Assembly: GCF_018143015.1 (NCBI RefSeq)
Contig: NC_054740.1
Span: 44,321,180 to 44,385,179, forward strand
Direction: 5' to 3'
Source: Lytechinus variegatus
Taxonomy: Eukaryota; Echinodermata; Echinoidea; Temnopleuroida; Toxopneustidae
DNA: 64,000 nt
Below the pieces are notes generated by a model. That model made no database searches. It was not told the origin of the DNA and saw only the letters and a list, made by a program, of their open reading frames with translations. Both the position numbers and the translations under genes were made by a program. Shown piece after piece: positions 11,567 through 23,130 of the stretch. The stretch's first letter is position 1; each line of letters begins with the position of its first letter.

Positions 11567-11879
11567 TATCCGCCCGTCCTAGACAGGACGTATTATGGTA
11601 TCACGCTCGGTGTCCGTTCATCTGTTCGTCCGTCCATCTGTCTGTCTATCAGTAAGTGAACTTTTTTTTGTAAACGCGATAACTTCAGTTTGACTTAACC
11701 TATGATCATATGATTTGGTGTGTATGATACTAGCATGGATCCCACAAAGCCTTTTGATTTTCAGGTCAGAAGGTCAAAGGTGAATTCGCCACCTTCCACT
11801 TTTCTTGGTTCACCTATAACTCCATTTTCTGCGTTACAGGCGGGCATATTGTGTGCTCGCCTTAGCAACACTCTTGTTA
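11567..11879 (+). mobile_element. short-TIR element, ATCCGCCCGTC type
   Basis: The left end is ATCCGCCCGTCCTAGACAG and near the right end is GGCGGGCATAT, roughly inverted. It holds the CGTCCGTCC...CTGTCTGTCTATC run and an AGGTCAGAAGGTCAAAGGT stretch, so it resembles the two DR1-bearing families nearby but has only one internal unit. Confidence 0.5.
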
Positions 11880-11989
11880 ATTAATTATGCAAGTAAGCGT
11901 ATGAAATGTGCCCAAAATATTTGTGTGTATGTTTTTGCCTTAAATACAATTTATTTAGCTAGTAGAATGCTTATTTTTCATGAGAGTAT

Positions 11990-12430
11990 CAATTTTTACA
12001 TTTCTAACAAATATCTACCCCAAAAATGCATTTCTTACATGTATGTATTTTACTGTTTTTTTAATTCTTATACATGGATTTCTCTGTTTTTTTAGACCTT
12101 TGATTTTTCCAATGAACTTTGTCGCGTACCCTTTTATAGCATAAAGTAAATCCATTTAAACCAACAGAAGTAAAATCAATCATGCATTTATGATTTTTGG
12201 TTGAAAAGCACAATTTGCATTGACTTAGTACACAGAATCACGTTTTTAGCACTTATTGGTCTGACATGCACTTACGAAATGTTGCAAAATTTCAGAACCG
12301 CGTACCCAAGTGTCACAAATTTGGTCTCAAAAGATGTGCAGGGCTTGAAAGTAAGTCAGCGTGGAGCAGTCAAGAAAATTTGCGTGACAGCGCAGTGACA
12401 AAATTTGTCAAGGGGGGGCGGTCAAATTTA
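11990..12430 (+). repeat. interspersed repeat, copy 1 (pair with 41.9-42.2 kb)
   Basis: It shares with 41990-42245 the ordered phrases CACGTTT, CTTACATGCACTTA-like blocks, AACCGCGTA, GTCACAAATTTG.TCTCAAAA, AAGTCAG and a terminal G-rich AGGGGGG. Both copies are on the same strand. The left limit is approximate. Confidence 0.6.
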
Positions 12431-12711
12431 CCCTCCATTTTATCAAGGGTTAATGAAAGGAAAAAGTATAAGGATACAATAAATAAATGTCTTTTAAAAC
12501 TGAATACATTTTTCTATTTCATTTACTTTCTTCTAGACTGATACAAAGTTTATTAAGATTGTACTATAGTTTTAAAGGACATGAATTATATTGTTTTGCT
12601 AACCATTAGAATCGGGTGATGGGGGACAGTATTGTGACTTTTTACTGTCCTTTTTTTGTCATTCCATAATCAGATCAGGGGGTGTTTCATAAAGATATAA
12701 GTGTAACATAC

Positions 12712-12893
12712 CGCCCTTTCACACAACAAAAAAATAGTAATTTGATTATTTGAACGATGATTCCAGTGAAAAATAAGGTTCATAACAAATTTTTAGCATG
12801 TGTGAAACCAAACAAGAATATGATTAGAATCATGAGTACATGCAATCATAATTACAATGATGATTCAAGATTCACATGTGAAAAGGCCCTCTG
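12712..12893. mobile_element. small MITE candidate
   Basis: GCCCTTTCACACAACA at the left and TGTGAAAAGGCCCT at the right are imperfect inverted repeats about 180 bp apart. No clear target duplication. Confidence 0.35.
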
Positions 12894-12899
12894 TTAGGT

Positions 12900-13825
12900 G
12901 ATATGAAAAGAAAAGTAGCTAGTTCTGAGTTTCATTATAAGACAAAACAGAAAAAGTTCCCACAGACTAAGGCGGCTTGTCAAAGGTGTGCGTGCGTCTT
13001 TACCTTTATATTCCACGGCGATCCCGCTCAACGTTCCATTGTCCATTTTTCTTTCCTACGGGTCAGTGCTCTTGCCATTCAAGACGCCACCGTTCCCTTT
13101 TGCAGCGAAAACGGAAGCGTGCGCTTTGATCTTTTCTTTTGACACCACCCGGTTGTCTCTCCGATAAGATGTTTCTGCATGAGCGCCCTCTATGTCCACG
13201 ATATCGGCATTTTAGGCAAACTATTAAACGCCCGATCTCTAGTCACTGATCTGAATATTGTTGTGTCCTTGTATCGGTGTGCGTAGTCCAGTGGGGTATA
13301 TATTTTCAAAAGTTACGCTTTCACATTTTTTGGGGAGAATTTTTCGTTTCGGGTTTCAGTATATGACAAATTTCAATTAGATTTAGATTTCATTTTTTTA
13401 ATAGAACAATTAAGCTTTAGCCCTTAATAGCACGAGCATGTTGTTTCATTTTGAAGAACATACCGTTAACATATTGAATTTCTGAAAGTAAGTGTTCAGG
13501 CGAGGGTAAGATTTTTTTTCATCACACTGAGCCCACACAGTCAGCATTGTCGGGTGAAGAGGAAAAATATGGAATTTTCCTTAACATCTTTGTAAAAGAA
13601 ATGCAAAAACCCACGCAAAAGATACAATATAAATCATACCTTGGTCCAAAAATGATGGCATTTAAAGATATACATTGAAACGCTACCGTGACAAAAAATA
13701 ACAATAAATACATAAAATGCAACCGTTTTTTTTTCTGGAAAAAAGGTTGAAAACTAAGGGCAGCGTTGAAATTCAAATTTGAGCTTAACATAGGCCTATG
13801 TTTAATTTAGCCCTCTTATATATAT
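12900..13825. other. intron of SLC6, unassigned
   Basis: Includes a GC-richer patch at 12960-13260 that is open for 80 codons but has no recognisable protein or splice context. Nothing else supported. Confidence 0.5.
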
Positions 13826-13827
13826 GT

Positions 13828-14060
13828 TCACTAGCGTACCTACAGGGGGCAGACCCCCCCCCCCCCCCCCCCCCCTGACGAGTCACAACCCATGCAACGG
13901 ACCTATCCCTGCCCCCCCCCCCCCCGACGAGAAGTTGAAGACCTTTTTTTTTGCTTGTCAATTTGTTTTAGCTGTGAAATGTCCTTTATAGCTGTTGAGG
14001 ACTCTTTTAAGGCGATTTTGCCCCCCCCCCCATTGTGGAAAATCCGAGGTACGCCACTGC
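13828..14060. mobile_element. GCGTACC-ended poly-C repeat
   Basis: It begins TAGCGTACCTACAGGGGG and ends GGTACGCCACTGC, with three long C runs inside (about 13853-13875, 13911-13925, 14021-14030). The end motif recurs near 53290 and in the element entering the window edge at 63974. Confidence 0.5.
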
Positions 14061-15120
14061 ATTTGTTTAAACATTGGAATTCTAGAAACTTATATATCCG
14101 CACATAATAAAGATGCCGTGCAAAACAAACGAATAAAATATCATTAATTTGAACTTTAAAAAATAAATTGGATGCTCAAGCTGTCATATCGGTAATTCTA
14201 GCTTAAATGCACAATTCTTGAATTTCATTACCCGAAATTCAGAACAAAAAGTACTTTCGTTACTTTTTAAGACCATTACAAAAATCTTTACCTTCGAACG
14301 AAATCAAAAGCACTTAAAAATAAATATTGAAATTATCAAAGTTGAGGTAGTCTTGACCATGAATAGAGTTGAGTGTTTATAAAGGAATTAAGCGTCTTCT
14401 ATTAATCCCATTCTAAACTTTGAATGACCGATGAAAAATATCGCGTGAATTAAAATGAAACTTAACACATTGAAGTGACTCCGACATGACACTGGACAGG
14501 AAAATCTATACTATATCTTTTTACCTGTGATCCGTCTTTATTCTCTTATATAAATTTCCCCTGTGATCTAGAGTGCTCTGTGACCTAGTGTTCTTGATTA
14601 CCATCCAGGAGCCACAGAACCGAAGGGGATCTGGGGCTGAGGCCTCCACAAGTACCATAATTTTATGCATGGTGACCCACCCCTTCAAACCAGTCCGCTC
14701 GGGGGAGGGGACTTAATTATTTCTTTCAATTTTCCTGTTCTACATACAATATTCAATTTTGTCAACTTAATTCTGATGGTTCCTTTTTTTATCCAACTTC
14801 ATTTCTTCCTTTGAATTTTTCTAAAACTTTTCTATACCTATTTTCTTTTAACCTTCACGTTTGACTTGAACAATACGTGTATATTGCCGTTGATTTCTTC
14901 TTCCTATCAAATATCTGAATTAATCTGCAATGTGTGTCTGTCAAATTATTGCAAATTAGATTCCCAGTGTCTAAGGTAAACATAATTTACCGACGTAACA
15001 CGAAAGCCTCTTTGGCCTAGTTTCCCTTCCAACTTTGTACCTCACCTCTTAATTGTATAGCTGCATTCTGTATAGCTTGCATATTCAAATGCGCACCAAA
15101 AATAAATTAACGTACAGGAA
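14061..15120. other. intron of SLC6, nothing recognised
   Basis: AT-rich sequence; a short G-rich patch near 14700 may be an element end. No exon seen. Confidence 0.5.
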
Positions 15121-15124
15121 ATGG

Positions 15125-15281
15125 TATTACCTCGGTCATATTTGCTTTACGGCGGCCATACAGCGAGTCGAAAACAGCCGTTTTATTCATTTTATTCAAA
15201 TTTCCTATATTTAGCTGGTACAAAAACTGTTAAAATGACTGTTTTCGACTTGCCTTAGAACAAATGTGATCGAGGTATTTA
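15125..15281. mobile_element. foldback MITE, ~157 bp
   Basis: TATTACCTCGGTCATATTTG with AGTCGAAAACAG at the left is mirrored at the right by CTGTTTTCGACTTG and CAAATGTGATCGAGGTA. The arms cover most of the element, so the strand could fold back on itself. Confidence 0.6.
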
Positions 15282-15694
15282 GCATACTAGATCAACAAGG
15301 ATGGAGTTCATGCTGGTGCGGATCCTGCCGGAGTAACACAATACAATCCAATAAGCGCCGTATTTATTTTGAACAATAGTTGGGCTCTCAAAAGTATTGT
15401 GGTCTATTTTGTGACCTCTACTAAAAGAAGTAGTGGGTCTGTACGGGGGTCTATATTCTGCACATGGAGGGTACAGTTATGTAGTGAATCCAGGGGGGAT
15501 CCGGCCCGTGTGCCGGCCCCCCTTTGAGAGCCATTATCAATTTTGTTAATGTAAATATGCCATTTTACACAAGTGTGCCCCCTTTGAAACTCACAACATG
15601 TATTTTAATGAGAATATGTCGTTCATACCCAAATGAGGACCTTCACTTTAGCCTGGTAAACACCCCTTTTCAAAATATATTTGGTTATTAAAAT

Positions 15695-16256
15695 CCCGGG
15701 GGGGGGCCACTTCCATTCACGAGTGGATACCATGCGCGACCATGGGGTCTCGAAAAGCACCCTAAACACGTAATTTCCATTTTCTGAAAATGCACCCCTT
15801 AACAAGTATTGGCGTTTGAAACCCTACCCTTTACAAGTATTGGAAACAAAACGATACTCTTGGCAAATGTTCCCTGAAATGAACCCCTAAACAAGTAAAG
15901 GAATGTTTTATTGTAACGGGTCCTTCGGTCGTCGGCTTGACCTTATTCGGTTTAGAACGACCCCACCTTCGATCTACACCTCGCGCAAATCGGACCCTAA
16001 ACACGAAGTGTTGGGGCAAAAAAGACATCCTTTATAAAACATTCTATCTTTGTTTTATCATCCCCGCAAATTCGACCCTAAACACGTAATTTTCCTTGCG
16101 AAATAGATACCCTTCTTTCATTATTTTTGTGTTTTTGACACCCTTATCACGTTACGTACGTAAAGTGCCCTATCGTGAAAAAGACATCCTTTTTACGTGT
16201 TTTTTGGTCGCGCATGGTATCCACTCGTCAATGTAAGTGCCCCCCCCCCCCCCGGG
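15695..16256. mobile_element. 562-bp TIR element with 8-bp TSD, copy 1
   Basis: The ends are CCCGGG plus a G run and CACTTCCATTCACGAGTGG, then ATACCATGCGCGACCA; the other end is the inverted form with two differences in 35 bases. The 8-bp target duplication ATTAAAAT is at 15687-15694 and 16257-16264. No coding capacity. An 8-bp duplication is known for hAT, P and Merlin superfamilies, and ATTAAAAT fits the hAT preference nTnnnnAn; CCC ends are not the usual hAT CAG, so the superfamily stays open. Confidence 0.9.
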
Positions 16257-16264
16257 ATTAAAAT

Positions 16265-17090
16265 GCACAGAGAGATGGTAGGCAATAAATATAACTCGAA
16301 TGTTTACATTAAGAGTAGACCTATCATGCCTATAAAGAGGGAATTTACATGCTTAATTAAAAATGTGTTGATAAAATATCATTCGAACGTTATGTTATAA
16401 TCTGCTTCGCCAAGCAGGTTTTATGTAATATTGCTCTTTATAAAGGCAAGCATTAAACTACATTAAATGTCGAAATGTTGAGAAATATATTGGAAACCAT
16501 ATCAAAATGCACATTACGAAAAGAAACCAAATCAAGGTTCTAGTATATATGGGGACAAAACGAGAACAAGAGAACTACCCATTTGATGCTAATTGTAATT
16601 CCCCGAAAGCCGGACGTTGAAAATGACATGGGCCAGTGCATTGCAAGCTGTATTTAACGGCTTACCCCATTGTCAAGGTAGATTTAAATTACCCCATTCT
16701 TGATTGCGGAGATTACCCTATATTCTTGAACATATAGAGGTGGTCTGAGTGGTGGCGGATTTCAATAGAAAGATGACCTCTTGATTGGTATATAGGGGTA
16801 TGTCAAGGGGAGATTATCAGCGCTGGTGACTGTCTTGTTACTTTGATGTTCCCCGATGTGCCTTCTATTCGAAAACCGTGTTTGCAACTAATCCCAATTA
16901 TGAGACTATTTGGCATCAAAATGAAAGCCTAACTGCACCTTTTTCATAGACTTCGTTTGAAAATAAAATACTTACATTTAAGGTAAAATTGGAATATAAG
17001 AAGGCGCTTTATAATATGGTAAACCAAATATTGTCACTTTTAAGCTTTATTCTTTAAATCAAATGTAAAATTAAATGTAAAATAATCTCA
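16265..17090. other. intron of SLC6, nothing recognised
   Basis: No exon, array or inverted ends found. Confidence 0.5.
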
Positions 17091-17099
17091 CAAGCCTAA

Positions 17100-18362
17100 T
17101 CTAAATAGTGCGAGCGCGAAGCGCCCGCTTTTTTAAAATTTTGTATTTCATGTATTTTGTCCTAAAATAGCATTCTGGCAATGCTTCTGATCCTAAACGA
17201 GATGAATGAATTTAGTACGCATTGATCGTTCTGATAAAAAAAGGAATCTGTTAACGGCTGCTCGTAATTATCCGTAAATTAAAACGTTACATATTTCAAC
17301 AATTAGATAATGCGAGCGCGAAGCGTGAGCTGAAAATATTTACTTTTCTACCTGAAGAATGTAAGTTCTAAGCAATTTTTGTAATCATGAAAAAGGTACA
17401 TACATAACTAAGTAATCGATGCGAGCGCGAAGCGCAAGCGGAAAATTTGAGATTTGTAGGAGAATTGTGAGTGGATATGGATCACATTTAAAAAGGAACA
17501 TATATGATTCATTATTATTACTTTGAGTTTTGACATAGGGCCGGAAAATTCTAAGAACAATATTCCATCATATGAAAATTATGACTGTCTTCCTATTTCT
17601 CTTATCAAATCGCGAGATGAAACTTTTTGATATTCCATTCTGAAAAAGGGACAATTTATCATTAAATTAATTTATTAATCTAATAAGCCTAATCAGAGCG
17701 CGAAATCTGTCAATATTATAGCACTTCTATAATTATGAATAAGATGCATGAGTTGATATATTTTCAAAAATCAATGTGCGCGCAAATCGCCAGCCGAAAA
17801 TTGTTGATAAAATGTCATAAAATGGAGATTTTAATTAGTTTGTAATATAATTAATATTGAAATTTTCATAACTCACCAATCAAAATGCGAGCGTGCAGCG
17901 CTAGCTAATATGTTTTCACAATCTGACATGAATAGGGATATTTTGATAACTAAAATAGAATACAGGAAAATAATAGGTACCTGACAAATCAAATTTTGTG
18001 AGCGCGCAGCGGGAGCAGAAAATGTTAATATTCAGACAATAAATTTTTTTTTTTCAGAACACTTTTTAAAAATGAAAGTTCGATTTCCGAGTTAAAATAT
18101 GTTATGTATATTGACTTAAAAATTTGATATTTTAAGTTCCATATGTGTAAATCACCTAAAAGGCAATGCGAGCGCGAAGCATGAGCGAAAATTTTATTTA
18201 ATGACATGAAAGAATTCTTTTTAATTGTTTTTCCCTCATCTTATTTATTCAATCGTTGTCCTCCTATGTTTTTTCTCCTCTCTTTTCCTTTTTTTCTTTC
18301 TTTCGCCGTTTTTTTTGCTCCGCCAATAGAGGGAGGGGCGGGCCCCTTGCCCCCCCCCTAGA
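17100..18362 (+). mobile_element. GC-core array element, 5'-truncated (forward copy)
   Basis: At least seven variants of GCGAGCGCGAAGCG(C/T)GAGC (17109, 17313, 17421, 17779, 17887, 17999, 18168) sit in AT-rich spacers of about 100-200 bases. It ends with a C/T-rich stretch and TTTGCTCCGCCAATAGAGGG, then GGGCGGGCCCC and TAGATCC. The spacers match, in reverse, those of 44517-46640 (for example the block around TTTTGACATAGG and TCATATGAAAATTATGACT). The expected GGATCCAGCC left end is missing. Confidence 0.65.
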
Positions 18363-19116
18363 TCCAACTCAGGAACAATCTAACAGAAAGTACTAAACAA
18401 GCAGATTCAAGAGAGAAATTCAATTTTTTTTTTTTTTTTTTTTTGGGGGGGGGGGTAAATAGCCTTTCCCGCCGCATGTGAAGCCCCCTATCGTTTACAG
18501 CCTACTGTTAACTGTGCAACTACTTTAATTTTTGGTGAAATTCATTCTCTCTTTCTATTTGTTCCGTAGCGTTTAGATACATGTTTTGTGCTTCACTTGT
18601 AAGTGGTATACAAATAATGTAAATTCCTATTAATGGCGTGCGCTTCCCGATCTCCTTATCGAAATCAATATTAATGAAAGAGCACAATATTGTTCTCGCT
18701 CTAATGGAGGGGGGGGGGGGTCAGTGTTCTATCAAGCAAAAGACGTAGGCCTATATGTGCATAAGTTCATACCATTGGTGTAATGATAAAGAACCTGATG
18801 AATTCTGTTTTTGTATATCAACGTTATCATAAAGTTAATACAAATGACAATCAATATGATTCAGACGTACACCGCTTTAACTGATATAACATGCATCCAG
18901 AAATCGAAATGTCCGATGAATTCAAAACGTACGTAGCAGGAATGCCATGCAATTCGGATGTTACAGCACTCTAAAATTAGAATAATCTCGTATTACAAAT
19001 GTCAATTTTGCTAAAAATGCACATAAACTCATAACTTGATAGACTCTTGGGGATGATATCGTTGATATAAGAATCGCATCGACCGCGATATGCAATCAAT
19101 TTTTATACTGCATCGG
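18363..19116. other. intron of SLC6 with poly-T/poly-G tracts
   Basis: A T run followed by a G run at 18425-18456 and a G run at 18709-18720. No exon found. Confidence 0.6.
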
Positions 19117-19124
19117 ACTTGACA

Positions 19125-19685
19125 CCCGGGGGGGGGGGGCACTTCCATTCACGAGTGGATACCATGCGCGACCATGGGGTCTCGAAAAGCACCCTAAACA
19201 CGTAATTTCCATATTCTGAAAATGTACCCCTTAACAAGTACTGGCGTGTGAAACCCTACCCTTAACAAGTATTGGAAACAAAACGATACTCTTGGCAAAT
19301 GTTCCCTGAAATGAACCCCTAAATAACAAGTAAAGGAATGTTTTATTGTTACGGGTCCTTCGGTCGTCGGCTTTACCTTATTTGGTTTAGTACGACCCCA
19401 CCTTCTACACCTCGCGCAAATCGGACCCTAAACACGAAGTGTTGGGGCAAAAAAGACATCCTTTATAAAACATTCTATCTTTGTTTTATCATCCCCGCAA
19501 ATTCGACCCTAAACACGTAATTTTCCTAGCAAAATAGATACCCTTTTTTCATTATTTTTGTGTTTTTGACACCCTTATCACGTTACGTACGTAACGTGCC
19601 CTATCGTGAAAAAGACATCCTTTTTACGTGTTTTTTTTGGTCGCGCATGGTATCCACTCGTCAATGTAAGTGCCCCCCCCCCGGG
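19125..19685. mobile_element. 561-bp TIR element with 8-bp TSD, copy 2
   Basis: Same family and orientation as 15695-16256 and nearly identical along its length, with small indels. Its own target duplication ACTTGACA lies at 19117-19124 and 19686-19693, showing an independent insertion and not a segmental duplication. Non-coding. Confidence 0.9.
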
Positions 19686-19693
19686 ACTTGACA

Positions 19694-20825
19694 TCCCGCA
19701 AAATCTTTCCCATAATTAGATTGCTATCCATTCTCTTTCTTTTTAATCTAAATATAATCTATGTCTTTCAGGATCATGATATGAAAACCCTTTTATAACA
19801 AACATGATAAAGGAAAAACGCGTCTCAAGTTATACATGGTTCATTGCCTCAAATATACCAATCATCTTCGCTTGTTAATGTTTACATTATCACTGATATT
19901 ATTATTCATGTTATTCGTATTATCATGTCCATTAATATCACTTCAAAGTTCTAATTATCACCATCATCATCACTGTTATCATTCATTCATTATCTATTTC
20001 CAATCGTTCTCCAGTATCAATTTATAGTTTATATCATTAAAAAATATGAAAGATAATAGTAACGATTATGGTGATGTTGGTAATCATGAACATTATATCC
20101 GTTCTGTGAGATAATTTATGCGATTTTACACGCTAATCGCTCCTCGATGATGGTGAAAGAAATCTTTTAAATAGCACAACAGAAGTCGGGATGGGAGTTA
20201 CTGCATACACGTACTTTAATACACTACATTATTACAAAAGATTCCCCATCGGGCGGGCCAACGGTCTTTTGAAGTAGGTTTATCTATTGAAATTACGACA
20301 ATAATCACGACAGCGGATATGGGGAATTAAAGACTGTGAGCGTCTAGCTCTCTCATTGTTTTCTGTGGCGAACCCGCTGAGCATGCTATTGTCAATGATT
20401 CTCTACTATACGGGTGAGTGATCTTGCTCTTTCATGATCATAGGCCTGGGCAATGACTAAGAACAGTTCGATGAGTATCAATGCCAAGCAATCCTGAAAG
20501 GTCAATAATGTTCAATTCTCTTGATGGAGAAGTTTATATCATGGCCCTATTTGCTTTGGCTTTTAGGCCAGTAAGTGTACCAACTAATATTAGTTATAAA
20601 TAAATAATCACGTTCCATCTATTTTAGAGTAATGATCTGATGCTAATATATCACTCTACATGTCTCCCTGCAGCTTACGGCCCCATATCTTCACCCGTAA
20701 GGTACAGAATTTTGAAGCTTAAATTATTGAACATAATGGCATCCTAGTATTGTAATCATGTAATCACTGCAATATAGATAAAAACATTAATTTAATTCTA
20801 CTCACATTGATTTTACTTTAGAACA
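19694..20825. other. intron of SLC6, nothing recognised
   Basis: No supported exon or repeat. Confidence 0.5.
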
Positions 20826-21300
20826 AACTCACCCCCCCCTCTTCTATTTCTTCTGTTTCTCCGTCGTTATTCTTCTTTTCCACCTTATTATTCTTCTTGT
20901 TCTCATCCTTCGCCCCCTTCTTCATCTACTCTTCTTACTCCTTCTTTTCTTTATCTTTTTTTCTTCTTCATATCCTTAGTCGTCTTTCATTATTCTTTTT
21001 TCTCCACCTCATTCTTTTCTGCTGCTTCTTTCTTTTCCCTCCTCCCCCTTTTCTACGTCTCCTCTCTCTTCTTGTTCTTCTGCCCACCTGCTCTTCTTAT
21101 ACGTCTCCTACTGCTTTTCCTTCGTTCTTCTTCTTTTTCTTCTTGCATCTCCTTTTTTTCTCTATCTTTGTTTTTCCTCTCCATATATCCTTCCTCATCT
21201 CTCATTATTATTATCATCCCTTTTTACTGCTCCCCCATTCTACATGTACGTCTGCTTCTCCTTGGTAATTCTCAGTCTTCTCCTCCTTTTTCCAATTCTT
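20826..21300 (+). repeat. polypyrimidine (CTT/CCT-rich) tract
   Basis: About 475 bases of nearly uninterrupted C and T with scattered A, built on TTCTTC and CTCCTC. It is open in two frames for over 100 codons, which is a composition effect. Such homopurine/homopyrimidine DNA can form triplex (H-DNA). Confidence 0.85.
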
Positions 21301-21806
21301 CCCCTGGGCAATTCCACAGGTTGGGACAAATCTGTAACGTGAGTAACCGACACATTCCAAAGATTTGCCAGGAGCATAATAGAATTTCCCAAGTTTTGTT
21401 TTTATACAAAGGATAGTCAGACTGTGTACTTTGTTGTGATACGGAGATGTTTAGTTCCTATCAATAATAATGGAGTTACAGCTCCAAGTATGAGTCAAGG
21501 TTTCTCAAATGTAACGTGAGTAACCGTGGAATAGCCCCCCTCATCTTTTTCTTGTTTCCTTTCGGGGTCGGGCCGGCCGTTACGAGGCTGTAAATTACAC
21601 ATCATGGGTATAATAGCTCTTTCTTACTTTTCTTCCTGCTTTTCGTAGTTTCTATCAAGAAACACTTTTTTCTGCAGGTTGTCAAAAAATAGGGGGGGCC
21701 GGGGCCGGCTCGGCCCCCTCCTGGATCCGCGCCTGCACTTATCTTTGTAGAATAATGAAATCGCCGCTCAATATCGATAATTCTGATGATTGCTAAAACA
21801 TGTGAG

Positions 21807-21881
21807 GGTGCCGTGGCCGAGTGGTCTAAGGCGCCTGGCTATACATGGAAAGTCCGGGGTTCGATCCCCGGCTACGACACC
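21807..21881 (+). tRNA. tRNA-like sequence, probable pseudogene
   Basis: GGTGCCG and CGACACC pair as an acceptor stem with one mismatch. The D arm TGGCCGAGTGGTCTAAGGC is a good pol III A box of the Leu/Ser type, and GGTTCGATCCCC is a good B box with a strong T stem. A TTTT run follows within about 10 bases, as for pol III termination. The anticodon arm (CCTGG CTATACA TGGAA) does not pair and there is no long variable arm, so no isotype can be assigned and a functional tRNA is unlikely. Confidence 0.55.
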
Positions 21882-22324
21882 TGTGCTCTTTTATCCTGCA
21901 TTCAAATAAATGGAAATGCTTCACGCATTATTTGTAACTAGGTGTGTACTTGTTTTTTTTTTTTTTTTTTTAAAGCATACGTGGTACAGTGTGTTATAAT
22001 ATTGCCTCAAAAATACCTGACATTTGATGGAATTCTGTGCTTATATCGGTCATTTCTCAGCACTTTTACCATTTTCTTTCACAGGGCTATTTGGCAAATA
22101 TTTTTCATTTATACAAACAAACACTTCGTTGGTAAAATTCATTGCATTCTGATCGAACTAATTTTCTGATCGTTACCACAATTGGTATTTATCTTTAATT
22201 CCGAACATTACGTTTAATACGTTAAACCAATTAAATGAAGTTATACTTTAGTCTGTTATATGTTTTTATGTTGTACACTCATGCCCCGAGAGGGGATCGA
22301 TAGTGTGAATAAAATGTAAATCTA

Positions 22325-22602
22325 AATCAGGGGTGGATCCAGCCTCCGCCAATAGGGGAGGATGATTTCATTTTTCACCCATATTTTCCCCGATCGGCCG
22401 CCCAAGGTTGATATTTGTTTATTTCTTTGAATTGGTTGTCCCAGTAGCGTAATGATTATTAAAGTTATTTTCTAAGTCTTCGCCTCATCTTATTCACTCG
22501 CCTTCCTCCTCTTATGTTTCCCCTTCTTTTTCTCCTCTCTTTTTCTTTCTTTCCCCTTTTTTTGCTCCGCCAATAGGGGGGGGGGGGGCGGGCCCTATGT
22601 AA
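22325..22602 (+). mobile_element. short GGATCC-type element
   Basis: It begins CAGGGGTGGATCCAGCCTCC and GCCAATAGGGG, and ends TTTTGCTCCGCCAATAGGG, a G run and CGGGCCC. This has the ends of the GC-core array elements (17100-18362, 44517-46640) without the array, so it is a short or internally deleted relative. Confidence 0.6.
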
Positions 22603-22659
22603 ATGTAAATCCAACCAAGAATTGGGTCTATACAACATAATGTCTAAAGGTCGGTGGCG

Positions 22660-23130
22660 GATCCATGACAGGGGGGGAAATTAGGTTCGCTTTCAAGGGG
22701 GGGGGGCACTCTTCTGTTTTGGCTGCATTTTGCATTACAAATTTTAATTGTGCCTCTCATAATGGGGGGGGGGTAGAAAGGTAACGGAAATTTGAGGATG
22801 CTGATTCATTCATGGCATACAATATTCAAATAGACGACCACAATTTCGTAAATATCCAGTCCACGCGCATGCGTACTCTCATTCCGAAGACGCAAGTCAT
22901 GAATTTTGGGGAAAATGTTTTTAACCCCCCCCCCCCCCCCACCTGATCACGAATTCTGCGAGAACACAACTCTGCTTTCTCATGAATATTGATTTCGATG
23001 CAGAAGCAGCAATCGGGATGCGCACGCATTTGGTCAAACAACGAAAAAAAAAAAGATTAATATTAATCGATGACAGTCGTTTTTAACACAATCGGACATT
23101 GATGTCGAGGGACATGGAATCGCTTATCTG
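22660..23130. other. G/C-run-rich intronic debris
   Basis: Starts GGTGGCGGATCCATGACAGG and holds G runs at 22700 and 22766 and a C run at 22925. Likely fragments of GGATCC-type elements; boundaries not resolvable. Confidence 0.4.

Noticed and set aside
20897-21416. ORFs of 114-123 codons rich in Ser, Phe, Leu
   Set aside because: Polypyrimidine tract; composition accounts for the lack of stops.
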